A stretch of 64,000 nucleotides of DNA from Taklimakanibacter sp050251035 (GCA_050251035.1 JBFWNN010000026.1:8269-72268); one strand, 5' to 3'. Counted from the first letter of the stretch, positions 43,690 to 52,526 are shown. Notes: generated from the sequence alone by a model not told the origin. A program made the numbers and translations.

Positions 43690-45524
43690 ACGGCGGCCGG
43701 CTGGAGGCCGGCCGGCGGTTTCTCCACTTTCTTTTCCGGCGGCCTGTCCGCTTTCTTTTCCGGCGGTTTCTCCGCTTTCTTGTCCGGCTGCTTCTCTGGC
43801 TTCTTGTCTGCCATGGCCTGCGGCTTCATGCGGCTCACGCCATGCGGCGTCTTCGCCCAGCGCGTGACGCCCCAGAAATACTGCGCCATCGCGATCCAGC
43901 TCGCGATGGAGATCAGCAGCCAATAGACGGGCAGTGTCAGGATGGTGGGAATCCAGGCGCCGCGGCCGAGGTACAGGCTGGTGCGGACCGCCGCCGCCAT
44001 GGCCGCGACGAAGGCGAAGGCGGCAACGATCACATAGAGGCTCTGCAGGAACAGCCAGAGGCGGCCGGGCGCCGGCAAGCCGAGCAGCAGCAGCACGACG
44101 CTGGATGCCACCCAGAGCAGGAACAAGGGATGCGCCAGCGCGGCGATGAGGCTCGCGCTGGTGACGAGCTGGGTCAGGAGGAAATTGCGCGGGCCGAGCT
44201 CGCGCGACATGCGCACGGGCGAGCGGCTGTTGACGATCGTGGTCTGGATCGCGCCCCTGATCCAGCGGATGCGCTGCGCCATCCAGTCTTTCAGACGCGT
44301 GGCGGCTTCCTCGCGCGTCGATGAGGGGATGAGGGCGGTGCGGAAGCCGAAGCGGGCGAGACGCAGGCTCAAGCCCGAATCGCGCGCGACATTGTGGGGA
44401 TCGAAGCCGCCGACATGGCGCAAGGTGGCGATCCGGTAGTGGCTCGACGCGCCGGCGAAGAGGAGCGGTGCTCCCGTCTTCGCAAGCCGTGGGAACAGCA
44501 GCTTGAACTCGAAGGCATATTCTAGGGCGCTCTGCCGCGTCAGCCAGTTCTCATTGCGGTTCCAGTAGCCGAGCTGCGTCTGCAGGCAGGCCACCGTCTT
44601 GGGCGCCAGCGCGAAAGTGCCGGCGACGCGGCGCAGCTGATCGGCGGCCGGAACGCTGTCGGCGTCATAGACCGCGAGCACTTCACCGCGCGCGAAGGGC
44701 AAGGCATAGCTGAGCGCCCGGAATTTCGTCTGTGGACTGAGCTTCGGGACCGCGATCACTTCCATATGCCCCGGCAGGCGCATGTCGTCGAGGCTCTTGC
44801 GCAAGGCCTCGTCCTCCGCCTCGACGATCAACTTGATGTCGAGCTTGGCCGAGGGATAGTCGAGCGCCTTGAGGCCGGCGAGCGTCTGCTCGACGATCTT
44901 GCTTTCGCGGAACAAGGACACCAGCACGCTGTAGACCGGCAGCTCGGCGTCGGGGATGAGCTTCGCTATCGGCGCATGCGGGAGCTTCGCCGGCAGGACG
45001 CACCAGATATGGAAGCCGGCAAGGAGCGCGAACAGCGCCAGCATCGCGGTGAAGCCGGCGACGAGGCTGGGCTCCCTGTCCCACATCAGGGCGAAGGCGA
45101 CGAAGCCCAGGGCGAAGACCAGCCACAGCGCCTGCTGGGCGGCGAAGGGCTGGGCGGCGGAATGCGCCGGAAACCGGGTCTTGAGGCCCCAGAGCGCGTT
45201 CTGGGCCAGCTCGTTTTCCTGGCCGCGCTGCAACTCGCGCAGAAACATGCGCTCGTTGCTGATGGCCGTGACCTCGAGCCCCTGCTCCTTGGCATAGGCC
45301 TTGGCGCGCTCGCCCGCCGCCACATAGCCCGTCTTGCCGGGCTCCCAGGAAATGGGCAGGACGCGATGGCGGAAGGCCTGCTGGGCCTCGACCGGCGTCA
45401 TCCGCTGGATCGCCTCCAGCAATTGCGCAGACGTTGGAATTGTCGGCAAAATGAAGGACTTAGCTGGAACAGCTTTCCTGTTCCCGCTGTCACCGCGAAG
45501 CGTCTCTTTTGGCCCCGTTGCCAC
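43662..45524 (-). CDS. membrane-bound family 2 glycosyltransferase with repeated Lys/Pro tail
   Basis: 620-residue inner-membrane GT2 enzyme of the cellulose/hyaluronan synthase-like class. It has an N-terminal cytosolic region, two membrane helices (about 130-177), a GT-A domain (about 195-425) and about four helices (430-570). VEAED (235-238) and DAD (287-289) bind nucleotide sugar and metal, and QRIRW (417-421) binds the acceptor. The catalytic TED-type site reads ARD (380-382), keeping the Asp but losing the preceding acidic residue. A tail of four 8-residue repeats [DE]KKxEKPP (about 577-608) follows. The product is unknown; it may be an exopolysaccharide. Confidence 0.85.
   Translation of the reverse strand: MATGPKETLRGDSGNRKAVPAKSFILPTIPTSAQLLEAIQRMTPVEAQQAFRHRVLPISWEPGKTGYVAAGERAKAYAKEQGLEVTAISNERMFLRELQRGQENELAQNALWGLKTRFPAHSAAQPFAAQQALWLVFALGFVAFALMWDREPSLVAGFTAMLALFALLAGFHIWCVLPAKLPHAPIAKLIPDAELPVYSVLVSLFRESKIVEQTLAGLKALDYPSAKLDIKLIVEAEDEALRKSLDDMRLPGHMEVIAVPKLSPQTKFRALSYALPFARGEVLAVYDADSVPAADQLRRVAGTFALAPKTVACLQTQLGYWNRNENWLTRQSALEYAFEFKLLFPRLAKTGAPLLFAGASSHYRIATLRHVGGFDPHNVARDSGLSLRLARFGFRTALIPSSTREEAATRLKDWMAQRIRWIRGAIQTTIVNSRSPVRMSRELGPRNFLLTQLVTSASLIAALAHPLFLLWVASSVVLLLLGLPAPGRLWLFLQSLYVIVAAFAFVAAMAAAVRTSLYLGRGAWIPTILTLPVYWLLISIASWIAMAQYFWGVTRWAKTPHGVSRMKPQAMADKKPEKQPDKKAEKPPEKKADRPPEKKVEKPPAGLQPAAVQPRPTKGI
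43713..43808 (-). repeat. four tandem 24-base coding repeats
   Basis: Units 43713-43736, 43737-43760, 43761-43784 and 43785-43808 encode [DE]KKxEKPP-type octapeptides at the C-terminus of the GT2 protein. They are in phase with the reading frame, so copy number can change without frameshift. Confidence 0.85.
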
Positions 45525-45757
45525 TTTGCCGTCCCAGGCTGTGTCCGCCGCCTCGAAGTTTCACAGACTTCGGATTCGGCGAGATGGCATCAGCTTGTGG
45601 CGGTTTCACCAGCAATTGCAACAGGATTCGCCCGGGAATCGCCGTTTCGTGATGTTGCTTGTCAATATCCCCGACCCGCTGCCAGACCTTCGCATTTAAC
45701 GCGCAATCTTGGTCTAGCGATCGGTTAGGTTCCACGGGAACAGATGGGAGAATCAGC
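45525..45757. other. 233-base divergent gap, no gene
   Basis: It separates the GT2 and YscW-META starts and presumably holds both promoters. No clear RNA gene or repeat was recognised. GGGAGA at the right edge is the ribosome site of the YscW-META gene. Confidence 0.6.
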
Positions 45758-46531
45758 ATGAAATCGGGGCATTCCCGCTTGGCGCTGTCGCGCCGGAAGC
45801 TCATGGGCCTCGCTGGCGCGGCGCTCGCCCTGCCGGTGCTGCCGGCGCTCGCGGCCGGCCGGACCCTGCGCGGCCGGGTCACCTATCGCGAGCGCATCGC
45901 ACTGCCGCCCGAAGCGCTCCTCGAAGTCCGGCTTCTCGATGTGTCGCTCGCCGATGCGCCGGCGCGGAGCCTCGCGGTCACGCGGGTCAAGACCCGCCAC
46001 CGGATGCCCATCCCCTATCGCCTGCGCCTCGACGACGCCAAGATCCAGCGCGGCCGCACTTATGCGCTGCAGGCGCGCATCACCGTCAGGGGCAAATTGT
46101 GGTTCATCACCACGACCCGGCACACGGTCTTCGGCGACGGCCCCGATGAGACCGACATCAGGGTCGAGCTGGTCAAGTCCGCCAGCGCTGCGCCCCTCGC
46201 TCCTGGCGGACGCTGGCGTGCCGAAGCCATCCGTAATCGCGGCGTCGCCCCCGACTTCACGGCCTCGATCGAGATCGCTGCCGACGGAAAGGTCACCGGC
46301 ACGGGCGGCTGCAACCGGATCAGCGGCAAGGCGACCGTCGCCGGCGCCCATATGAGCTTCGGACCGATCATCTCGACCAAGATGGCCTGCGCCCCTTCCG
46401 TCATGGATCAGGAGAGCAATTTCCTGGCGGCCCTTGCCGATACGCGCCTGTGGCGCATCGACGAGACCCGCGACAAGCTCATCCTCGTCGATGCGCATGG
46501 GGTCACCGTGTTGCGTCTGGCCAGGATGTGA
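45758..46531 (+). CDS. exported YscW/YbaY-like plus META domain protein (copy 2)
   Basis: 257 residues, the same length and domain order as the protein at 17724-18497. It has a twin-arginine-like signal (SRRKLMG at 11-17, cleavage near ALA-A), a YscW/YbaY-type domain (TLRGRVTYRERIALPPEALLEVRLLDVSLAD) and a META domain (GTGGCNRISGKATVAGAHMSFGPIISTKMACAPSVMDQE). Roughly half the residues are identical by eye. GGGAGA precedes the ATG. It is probably an envelope protein; the role is unknown. Confidence 0.8.
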   Translation: MKSGHSRLALSRRKLMGLAGAALALPVLPALAAGRTLRGRVTYRERIALPPEALLEVRLLDVSLADAPARSLAVTRVKTRHRMPIPYRLRLDDAKIQRGRTYALQARITVRGKLWFITTTRHTVFGDGPDETDIRVELVKSASAAPLAPGGRWRAEAIRNRGVAPDFTASIEIAADGKVTGTGGCNRISGKATVAGAHMSFGPIISTKMACAPSVMDQESNFLAALADTRLWRIDETRDKLILVDAHGVTVLRLARM

Positions 46532-46613
46532 GGCTGAGACTTTCATTTGCCGCATCCAGGTTGTAGGTCTTGACGGTGACGCAACAGCATTCTTCGGATA
46601 GATCCGGGCTCCC

Positions 46614-47492
46614 ATGATCGGCCGCGCCTTCCAGATACTGGTCCTCGCCGCGCTCACCGCCGCCATGCCGGGGAGCCTCTCCCGGCTCGCCGCGCAGGAT
46701 CTGAGCGTCACCACGGCACCCCAAGAGAAGCAGGAGGAGGCCCCGCCCCTGCCGCGCTTCCGCCAGGTCGATCTCGGCGGCAAGCCTCTGTCCTTCGCCC
46801 GCGACCAGATCATCGTGGTGGCCGACGACGATTTCCCGCCCTTCAGCTATGCCGGGCCAGGCGGCGAGCCGCAGGGCATCGCGGTCGATGCGGCGCAGGC
46901 CGCCTGCCGGGAGCTGCGCACCAAATGCCAGGTCGTGCTGATGCCGTGGCAGTCGCTCGCGGGCGACCTCACGGCCGGCGGCATCGTCGCCGGCCTCAGG
47001 CTGGACGATGCGACGCTGGCCAAGTTCCAGCCGACCCGGCCGATCTACCGGGCGTTCGGACGGTTCGCGGTGCGCCGGGAAAGCGAGCTCACCCAGATGA
47101 CGCGCGCAGCGGTCGCCGGCAAGCGCATCGGGGTCGTCGCCGGCAGCGGCTATGAAGCCTGGCTCAAGCGCAATTTCGACGACTCGGTGATCGTCACCTA
47201 TCCGAGCCTCGCCGACCTGCAGGAGGCGCTGCGCACCGCCAAGGTCGAGATCCTGTTCGGCGATGCGCTGCAGCTCGTCTATTGGATGCGCGGCAGCGCC
47301 TCGCAGAGCTGCTGCAAATATGTCGACGGCGCCTATTACGACGACTCGTCCTTCGGCCGGCCCTATGCCTTCCTGGTGCGGCGCGGCGATGAGGAATTGA
47401 AGCAGGCTTTCGACTACGCACTCGACCAGCTGCAGGAATCGGGCGCCTTCGCCCGCATCTTCGGCCGCTACGTTCCGGCCCAGTTCTGGTAG
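46614..47492 (+). CDS. periplasmic amino-acid-type solute-binding protein (SBP_bac_3)
   Basis: 292 residues: a signal peptide (to about LAAQ, 27), a short Pro/Glu-rich linker, then an SBP_bac_3 fold beginning IIVVADDDFPPFSYAGPGGEPQGIAVDAAQAACREL. Later motifs are GKRIGVVAGSGYEAWLK and a C-terminal FGRPYAFLVRRGDEELKQAFDYALDQLQESGAFARIFGRYVP. No permease or ATPase is adjacent, so it may be an orphan receptor or a sensor-type protein. Its last 25 bases overlap the end of pyrD on the other strand. Confidence 0.82.
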   Translation: MIGRAFQILVLAALTAAMPGSLSRLAAQDLSVTTAPQEKQEEAPPLPRFRQVDLGGKPLSFARDQIIVVADDDFPPFSYAGPGGEPQGIAVDAAQAACRELRTKCQVVLMPWQSLAGDLTAGGIVAGLRLDDATLAKFQPTRPIYRAFGRFAVRRESELTQMTRAAVAGKRIGVVAGSGYEAWLKRNFDDSVIVTYPSLADLQEALRTAKVEILFGDALQLVYWMRGSASQSCCKYVDGAYYDDSSFGRPYAFLVRRGDEELKQAFDYALDQLQESGAFARIFGRYVPAQFW

Positions 47493-48538
47493 GCCTCGGC
47501 CTTGCGGCCGACGATCTCAGCGAAACCGCCGGCCGGACGCCGCGCGGCGAGTCCCGCGACGATTTCCGTGATGAGCGCCGGCCCCTTGAAGACGAGCGCC
47601 GAATAGAGCTGCAGCAGGCTGGCGCCGGCCTCGATCTTGACGAAGGCCTTGTCGGCATCGTCGATGCCGCCGGCGCCGATGAGCGGGATGCGCCGCTCGA
47701 GCCTCAGGAACAGGCGCGCCAGTGTCCGGGTCGACAGTGGAAAGAGCGGCCGGCCCGAAAGGCCGCCGGTCTCTCCGGCGAAGGGTGAATGGAGGACGGG
47801 CCGCGCCAGCGTGGTGTTGGAGACGATGACGCCGTCGACCTTCATGGCGAGGAAGACCGCCGCCATATCGTCGAGAGCGGCCTCGTCGAGATCGGGTGCG
47901 ATCTTGACCAGGAGCGGCGGCGATGTGCGCCCGCCACGCGCGTCGTTCAGCCGGCCGAGCAAGGCCTCGAGCTCGGTCTTCGCCTGGAGATTGCGCAGGC
48001 CCGGCGTGTTGGGCGAGGAGATGTTCACCGTCAGGTAGCTCGCAATGTCGGCGAAGGCCCGATAGCCCTGGACATAGTCGGCGATGCGGTCCTCCGCGTC
48101 CTTGTTGGCGCCGATATTGACGCCGACGATGCCGCCGAGGCCGCGACGCGCTTCGAGCCTGCGGCGCAACGCATCATGGCCGTCATTGTTGAAGCCCATG
48201 CGGTTGATGACCGCCTGGTCCTCGCGCAAGCGAAACAGCCGCGGCCGCGGATTGCCCGCCTGCGGCTTCGGCGTGACGGTCCCAACCTCGACGAAGCTCA
48301 GGCCCTGCGCCAGCATCTCGTCCGGCACTTCGCCATTCTTGTCGAAGCCGGCGGCGAGCCCCAGCGGATGGGCAAAGGCGAGTCCGAAGACGTCGACCGC
48401 CAAAGCGGCGGGCGGCTGCGGCGGCGAGACACCGGGCGCCAGGCGCAAGGCGCGAATGGTGAGACGATGCGCCGTCTCGGCGTCGAGCGCGTGAAGCAGC
48501 GGACGTAAGATCGGGAAAGCCCGTTCGGCGAGCGTCAT
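47468..48538 (-). CDS. pyrD: dihydroorotate dehydrogenase (quinone), class 2
   Basis: 356-residue membrane-associated FMN enzyme of pyrimidine synthesis, oxidising dihydroorotate with quinone. An N-terminal helical membrane-contact region is followed by LGLAAGFDKNGE, NRMGFNNDG, VNISSPNTPGLRNLQ (the Ser base marks class 2) and PLIGAGGIDDADKAFVKIEAGASLLQLYSALVFKGP. The length matches class 2. Its ATG overlaps the DUF952 stop (ATGA), so the pair is coupled. Confidence 0.95.
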   Translation of the reverse strand: MTLAERAFPILRPLLHALDAETAHRLTIRALRLAPGVSPPQPPAALAVDVFGLAFAHPLGLAAGFDKNGEVPDEMLAQGLSFVEVGTVTPKPQAGNPRPRLFRLREDQAVINRMGFNNDGHDALRRRLEARRGLGGIVGVNIGANKDAEDRIADYVQGYRAFADIASYLTVNISSPNTPGLRNLQAKTELEALLGRLNDARGGRTSPPLLVKIAPDLDEAALDDMAAVFLAMKVDGVIVSNTTLARPVLHSPFAGETGGLSGRPLFPLSTRTLARLFLRLERRIPLIGAGGIDDADKAFVKIEAGASLLQLYSALVFKGPALITEIVAGLAARRPAGGFAEIVGRKAEAYQNWAGT

Positions 48539-48879
48539 GCGGGAATGTCCGCCGGAAAATCATGCGCGGCACCGCGCCAGGGCAAGGGCACGACTGAGCG
48601 CACATGCGTCACCGCGAGCGGCGCATAGAGATGCGGAAAGAGATCGCCATCCCGAGATTTTTCCCAGCGCAGATCGGGCCCCAGAGCCTCTGCAGCGACG
48701 GCGAGAAGCACCAGATCTTCTCTCCCCGCGAAATGGCGCCGCGCCGTCTCGCGCAGCTGATGGGCGGCCGAGAAATGGATATAGCCGTCCTGCCGGTCGA
48801 CCGCGGCCCCCGCAAACAAGCCTTGCGCCACAGCGCTTTCCCATTCCTCGCGGTTGCAGATCTTGTAGATCGTCGGCAT
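48535..48879 (-). CDS. DUF952 family protein
   Basis: 114-residue DUF952 protein. It begins IYKICNREEWESAVAQGLFAGAAVDRQDGYIHFSAAHQLRETARRHFAGREDLVLLAV and continues with LRWEKSRDGDLFPHLYAPLAVTHV. The family is named for its dUTPase-unrelated small fold, and no activity is established. I use the ATG at 48879; upstream in-frame sequence is unconserved. It commonly precedes pyrD in related genomes, and its stop overlaps the pyrD start here. Confidence 0.88.
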   Translation of the reverse strand: MPTIYKICNREEWESAVAQGLFAGAAVDRQDGYIHFSAAHQLRETARRHFAGREDLVLLAVAAEALGPDLRWEKSRDGDLFPHLYAPLAVTHVRSVVPLPWRGAAHDFPADIPA

Positions 48880-49064
48880 GGCCTCACCCTTTTGCGGCAA
48901 GAGCCATAGACCATAGATCTGCCGCCTGGAACGGCGCAAAACGCCATCCCGGCCCAGCTTTTGGCGGGATTCGCGGGACTCGACAAAGGTCACAATTTAA
49001 GGTATTAGTTCCTATAAATACGAAAACAACGAACTCTACCGGCACCCTGTCAGGGAGCGTGGCC

Positions 49065-49700
49065 ATGTTCACTCACAAGCAAGTTTGGGCAGCGATCGAC
49101 GTGATCGCCGAACGTTACGGCTTCTCCGCCTCCGGCCTCGCCAAGAAAGCGGGGCTCGATCCGACCTCCTTCAATCCGTCCAAGCGTCACGGGCCGGACG
49201 GACGGCCGCGCTGGCCCACCACCGAAAGCATCGCGCGCGTGCTCGAAGCCTCGGGCGCCTCGATCGAGGAATTCAGCGACCTGCTCAGCGGCCGCAAGGG
49301 CCAGCCGCCCAAGCGGCGGCAGATTCCGATGATCGGCCTCACGCTTGTGGGCAAGCCCGGTTTCTTCGATGACTCCGGCTTTCCGGTCGGCACGTCATGG
49401 GACGAGATCGAGGCGCCGGGCATCGTCGACCAGAATGCCTATGCGGTCGAGATCCAGGGCGAGAACATGCTGCCCGTCTATCGCGAGGGCGACATCGTCA
49501 TCGTCTCGCCCTCGACATCGATCCGCAAGGGCGACCGCGTGATCGCCCGGACGACAAGTGGCGACGTGCTGGCGCGCATCCTGCATCGCCAGTCGGCCAA
49601 GACGGTCGAGCTCGCCTCGTTCAACAGCGTCGACGACATCAAGAGCATCGAGATGAAGGATATCGACTGGATCGCGCGCATCATCTGGGCGGCGCAGTAG
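49065..49700 (+). CDS. S24-like phage-repressor-type regulator without catalytic dyad
   Basis: 211 residues: an N-terminal DNA-binding region (about 1-75, VWAAIDVIAERYGFSASGLAKKAGLDPTSFN) and a C-terminal S24/LexA-like domain (about 95-211). In family members I recall, the nucleophile motif is GDSMLPLYRDGD; here it is GENMLPVYREGD, with Asn134 for Ser. The general-base Lys in the strand AKEL is Arg171 (LARIL). Self-cleavage is therefore unlikely and a constitutive or ligand-gated regulator is inferred. GGGAG precedes the ATG. It diverges from DUF952-pyrD over an AT-rich gap (48880-49064). Confidence 0.83.
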   Translation: MFTHKQVWAAIDVIAERYGFSASGLAKKAGLDPTSFNPSKRHGPDGRPRWPTTESIARVLEASGASIEEFSDLLSGRKGQPPKRRQIPMIGLTLVGKPGFFDDSGFPVGTSWDEIEAPGIVDQNAYAVEIQGENMLPVYREGDIVIVSPSTSIRKGDRVIARTTSGDVLARILHRQSAKTVELASFNSVDDIKSIEMKDIDWIARIIWAAQ

Positions 49701-49822
49701 GCATCTTCTCGCTTCGATGATTTCCGTGCCAGGGAGAGCTCGCCTGCCCCTGGCCACCGTACACTTCGTCCCCGGCACGCAGCAGGATCGGAGGCCTGAG
49801 TGGAGCATCGGCCAGGTATCAG

Positions 49823-49855
49823 TTGACAAAAAGCCCATGGTTAACCTAAGGTTAA
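49823..49855 (+). promoter_or_regulatory. promoter with CtrA-type box for the FecR-domain gene
   Basis: TTGACA (49823-49828) is a -35 hexamer; a -10-like TAAGGT (49847-49852) lies 18 bases on. Overlapping the -10 is TTAACCTAAGGTTAA (49841-49855), which fits the CtrA consensus TTAA-N7-TTAA exactly and is itself a 7-bp palindrome. The gene start is 50 bases downstream. Confidence 0.6.
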
Positions 49856-49905
49856 TCTTTAGAGAGGGGGCGTGTGGGCGATGAGCCCCGCCTGGGAGAC
49901 GTGTC

Positions 49906-50784
49906 ATGCGTATTTGGCACCTGAGCGCCTTCGCGCTTTTCTCTATCCTCCTGTCCGGCAATCCCGTCAGCGCCGTCTCGCCGATCGGCAATACCGTGCA
50001 GGCCTCGACGACGGTCAGCGCCAACGGCCGCACCTTGCGCTCATCGTCACCAGTGTTCTTCAACGACGTGCTGCGATCGAATGCCACCGGGATCGGCCAG
50101 TTCGTCTTCGACGACGGCACCAAGCTCGCCATGGGTCCGTCCGCTTCGGTCACCATCGACAAATCGATTTATAAAGGCGCATCCGTCCAGCGCACCAGCA
50201 TCCAGGCGTCCAAGGGCGCCTTCCGCTTCATCAGCGGCAAGCTGTCGGGCCGCAAGATCGCTACCCCCTATGGCACGATCGGCATCCGCGGCACGGCCTT
50301 CGACTTCACCATCCGCAACGGCCGCCTTCACCTCCTGCTGTTCCGCGGCGCCGTCACCTTCTGCGGCGGTGGCGGATGCAAGACGCTCACCCGCTCTTGC
50401 GACTATCTCGTCGCCGGCGGCGGACGCATCAGCGATCCGCAGCCTTTGGCGAGCGGCGTCCAGTCCGGCCTGAATGTCGGCCAGGCCTTCCCGTTGCTCG
50501 TCTATCAAAGCCGGCTCACCTCGCAATTCCGGCAAGGCGGCAAGGCTTGTCTCAGCCGATCGGCCCTGAAGACCAGAGGGATCGTTCCGGGGAAAGTGCA
50601 GGCCGCCGCGACGGCATCCGAGCCTGGACCAGGCCCCGGGCCCGGGCCCGGGCCGGGACCAGGGCCTGGATCTTCCGGCAAGGGGAATAAAGGCTTTGGC
50701 AATGGCGGCGAGAGCGACGACGGCGGCTCTCCTTCCGAATCGAGGAATCCCGGCAAGGGCAACGCCTTTGGCCGGAGCAAATAG
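49906..50784 (+). CDS. exported FecR-domain protein with (Pro-Gly)8 linker
   Basis: 292 residues. A signal peptide (to about 23, GNPVSAV) is followed by a FecR domain (about 28-150: RTLRSSSPVFFNDVLRSNATGIGQFVFDDGTKLAMGPSASVTIDKSIY and PYGTIGIRGTAFDFTI). A Cys pair GGGGCKTLTRSCDY comes next, then eight Pro-Gly units and a Gly/Ser/Asn-rich tail. It lacks the membrane anchor of true FecR anti-sigma proteins and no sigma factor is near, so a structural or envelope role is more likely. GGGAGA precedes the ATG. Confidence 0.83.
   Translation: MRIWHLSAFALFSILLSGNPVSAVSPIGNTVQASTTVSANGRTLRSSSPVFFNDVLRSNATGIGQFVFDDGTKLAMGPSASVTIDKSIYKGASVQRTSIQASKGAFRFISGKLSGRKIATPYGTIGIRGTAFDFTIRNGRLHLLLFRGAVTFCGGGGCKTLTRSCDYLVAGGGRISDPQPLASGVQSGLNVGQAFPLLVYQSRLTSQFRQGGKACLSRSALKTRGIVPGKVQAAATASEPGPGPGPGPGPGPGPGSSGKGNKGFGNGGESDDGGSPSESRNPGKGNAFGRSK
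50623..50670 (+). repeat. (Pro-Gly)8 coding repeat
   Basis: 48 bases encoding eight Pro-Gly dipeptides, with a CCCGGG-rich core that is self-complementary. It is prone to slippage in 6-base, frame-preserving steps. Confidence 0.85.
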
Positions 50785-50802
50785 CCCGGTGCTCTTCTGG
50801 CT

Positions 50803-52446
50803 TCAGCCGAGATCGCCCTTGAGCGCCTTGGCGATTAGGGCCCGCGTGTCGTCCAAGCCGTAGAGCGCCGCGAAGGAGCCGAAGCGCGGGCCCTTTTCCT
50901 CGCCCAGCAACACTTGATAGAGCGTGTTGAACCAGGCGAGCGAGACGCCCACCGAGCCGTCCTTCTGCACCGTCTTGTAGGGATCGCGCCGGCCGACATC
51001 ATAGACGGCCTGCTGGATCTCCTCGGGCGTCGCCGCTTTGGGCAGGCGGCCCAAAGCCTCCGCGAGGTCGGCCAGCGCCTGGCGCTCGTCCGCCGTCGCC
51101 TGGCGATAGCGCTTCTGCGGCTTCACGAAATCTTGGAAATAGCGGATCGCATAGCCAACCAGCGCATCGAGGCGCGGATGCGTTTCGGGCGACACCGCGG
51201 GCGCATAGCGCTTGAGGAACGCCCATAGCACATCCTTGCTCTCGGCATTGGCGACAGCCACCAGATTGAGGAGCAGCGCGAAGGACACCGCCTGGGTGCG
51301 GCCACCCTGATCGGAGACCAGCACTTCGGGCTGGGGCGGCGCGCCCGCATGGATGTGCCACACGGGATTGGTCAGCCGCTGCGCCCCGTCCTGGCGCGGA
51401 TAGGCGTCGAGGAAGGCCTGGTAGTCGTCGACGGCGCGCGGGATGACGTCGAAATAGAGCTTCTTCGCCTCGCGCGGCTTCGCATACATGAAGAGCTGCA
51501 GGCTCTGCGGATCGGCATAGGTCAGCCACTCATCGATGGTGAGGCCGTTGCCCTTGGACTTCGAGATCTTCTGGCCCTTCTCGTCGAGGAAGAGCTCGTA
51601 ATTGAAGCCATCGGGCGGGGCCGAGCCCAGCACCTTGCAGATGCGGCTCGCGAGCTTGACCGAATCGATGAGGTCCTTGCCCGACATTTCGTAGTCGACA
51701 CCCAGCGCATGCCAACGCATCGCCCAATCGGGCTTCCATTGCAGCTTGCAATGCCCGCCGGTGACCGGCGTCTCATAGGCCTTGCCCGAGGCCGGATCGC
51801 GCCAGACGATGGTGCCGGCCTTCACGTCGCGGCTCTCGATCGGCACCTGCATGACGATACCTGTCACAGGATGAACCGGCAGAAAAGGCGAATAGGTCTG
51901 CGAGCGCTCCTCGCGCAGCGACGGCAGCATGATCGCCATGATCTCGTCATAGCAAGCGAGCGCGCGCAGCAATGCCTGATCGAAGCGGCCGGACGTGTAA
52001 TATTCCGTGGCGCTGGCGAATTCGTACTGGAAACCATAGGCGTCGAGGAAGCGGCGCAGCATGGCGTTGTTGTGATGGCCGAAGCTCTCATATTTGCCGA
52101 AGGGATCGGGGATCGTGGTCAGCTTGCGGCCCAGATGCTGGGCGACCATTTCCTTGTTCGGGATGTTGTCCGGCACCTTGCGCAGGCCGTCCATGTCGTC
52201 GGAGAAGCATAGGAGACGCGTCGGGATATCCGACATGGTCTCGAAGGCATGGCGCACCATCGAGGTGCGCGCCACCTCGCCGAAGGTGCCGATATGAGGC
52301 AGCCCCGAGGGGCCATAGCCCGTCTCGAACAGGACTTCCTTCATCGGCCCGCTTTTGCCCTTCACGCGCTCCAGGAGCTTGCGGGCCTCTTCGAAAGGCC
52401 ACGCCTTGCTGGCGAGAGCGGCGGCGCGAAGGTGCTGGTCGGTCAT
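50803..52446 (-). CDS. lysS: lysyl-tRNA synthetase, class I
   Basis: 547-residue class I LysRS, a cytosolic enzyme that charges tRNA-Lys. The Rossmann ATP motifs are present: the HIGH-type HIGT (51-54) in GYGPSGLPHIGTFGE and the KMSKS-type KISKS in KGQKISKSKGNG. The class I form is found in archaea and many alphaproteobacteria. The ATG at 52446 is chosen because the conserved domain starts there; an upstream extension would include part of an intergenic repeat. It is convergent with the FecR-domain gene. Confidence 0.95.
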   Translation of the reverse strand: MTDQHLRAAALASKAWPFEEARKLLERVKGKSGPMKEVLFETGYGPSGLPHIGTFGEVARTSMVRHAFETMSDIPTRLLCFSDDMDGLRKVPDNIPNKEMVAQHLGRKLTTIPDPFGKYESFGHHNNAMLRRFLDAYGFQYEFASATEYYTSGRFDQALLRALACYDEIMAIMLPSLREERSQTYSPFLPVHPVTGIVMQVPIESRDVKAGTIVWRDPASGKAYETPVTGGHCKLQWKPDWAMRWHALGVDYEMSGKDLIDSVKLASRICKVLGSAPPDGFNYELFLDEKGQKISKSKGNGLTIDEWLTYADPQSLQLFMYAKPREAKKLYFDVIPRAVDDYQAFLDAYPRQDGAQRLTNPVWHIHAGAPPQPEVLVSDQGGRTQAVSFALLLNLVAVANAESKDVLWAFLKRYAPAVSPETHPRLDALVGYAIRYFQDFVKPQKRYRQATADERQALADLAEALGRLPKAATPEEIQQAVYDVGRRDPYKTVQKDGSVGVSLAWFNTLYQVLLGEEKGPRFGSFAALYGLDDTRALIAKALKGDLG

Positions 52447-52466
52447 TGTCCTGTCTTTGCTGGTTA

Positions 52467-52515
52467 GCGCATGATCCGGAAAAGTGGACACCGGTTTTCC
52501 GAAAAGATCATGCGC
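52467..52515. repeat. RIME-like palindromic intergenic element
   Basis: Arms GCGCATGATC (52467-52476) and GATCATGCGC (52506-52515) enclose a second inverted pair GGAAAA/TTTTCC. I recognise this element, with its GCATGATCCGGAAAA start, as resembling a short palindromic repeat dispersed in rhizobial genomes. Only one copy is seen here. Confidence 0.6.
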
Positions 52516-52526
52516 AAACAAAAAGA

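Noticed and set aside
43713..43808. Tandem 24-base repeats as a CRISPR array
   Set aside because: Units are contiguous without unique spacers and lie in frame within the GT2 coding region.
49906..50784. FecR anti-sigma regulator with an ECF sigma factor
   Set aside because: No sigma-factor gene or membrane anchor accompanies the FecR domain, and the protein looks exported.
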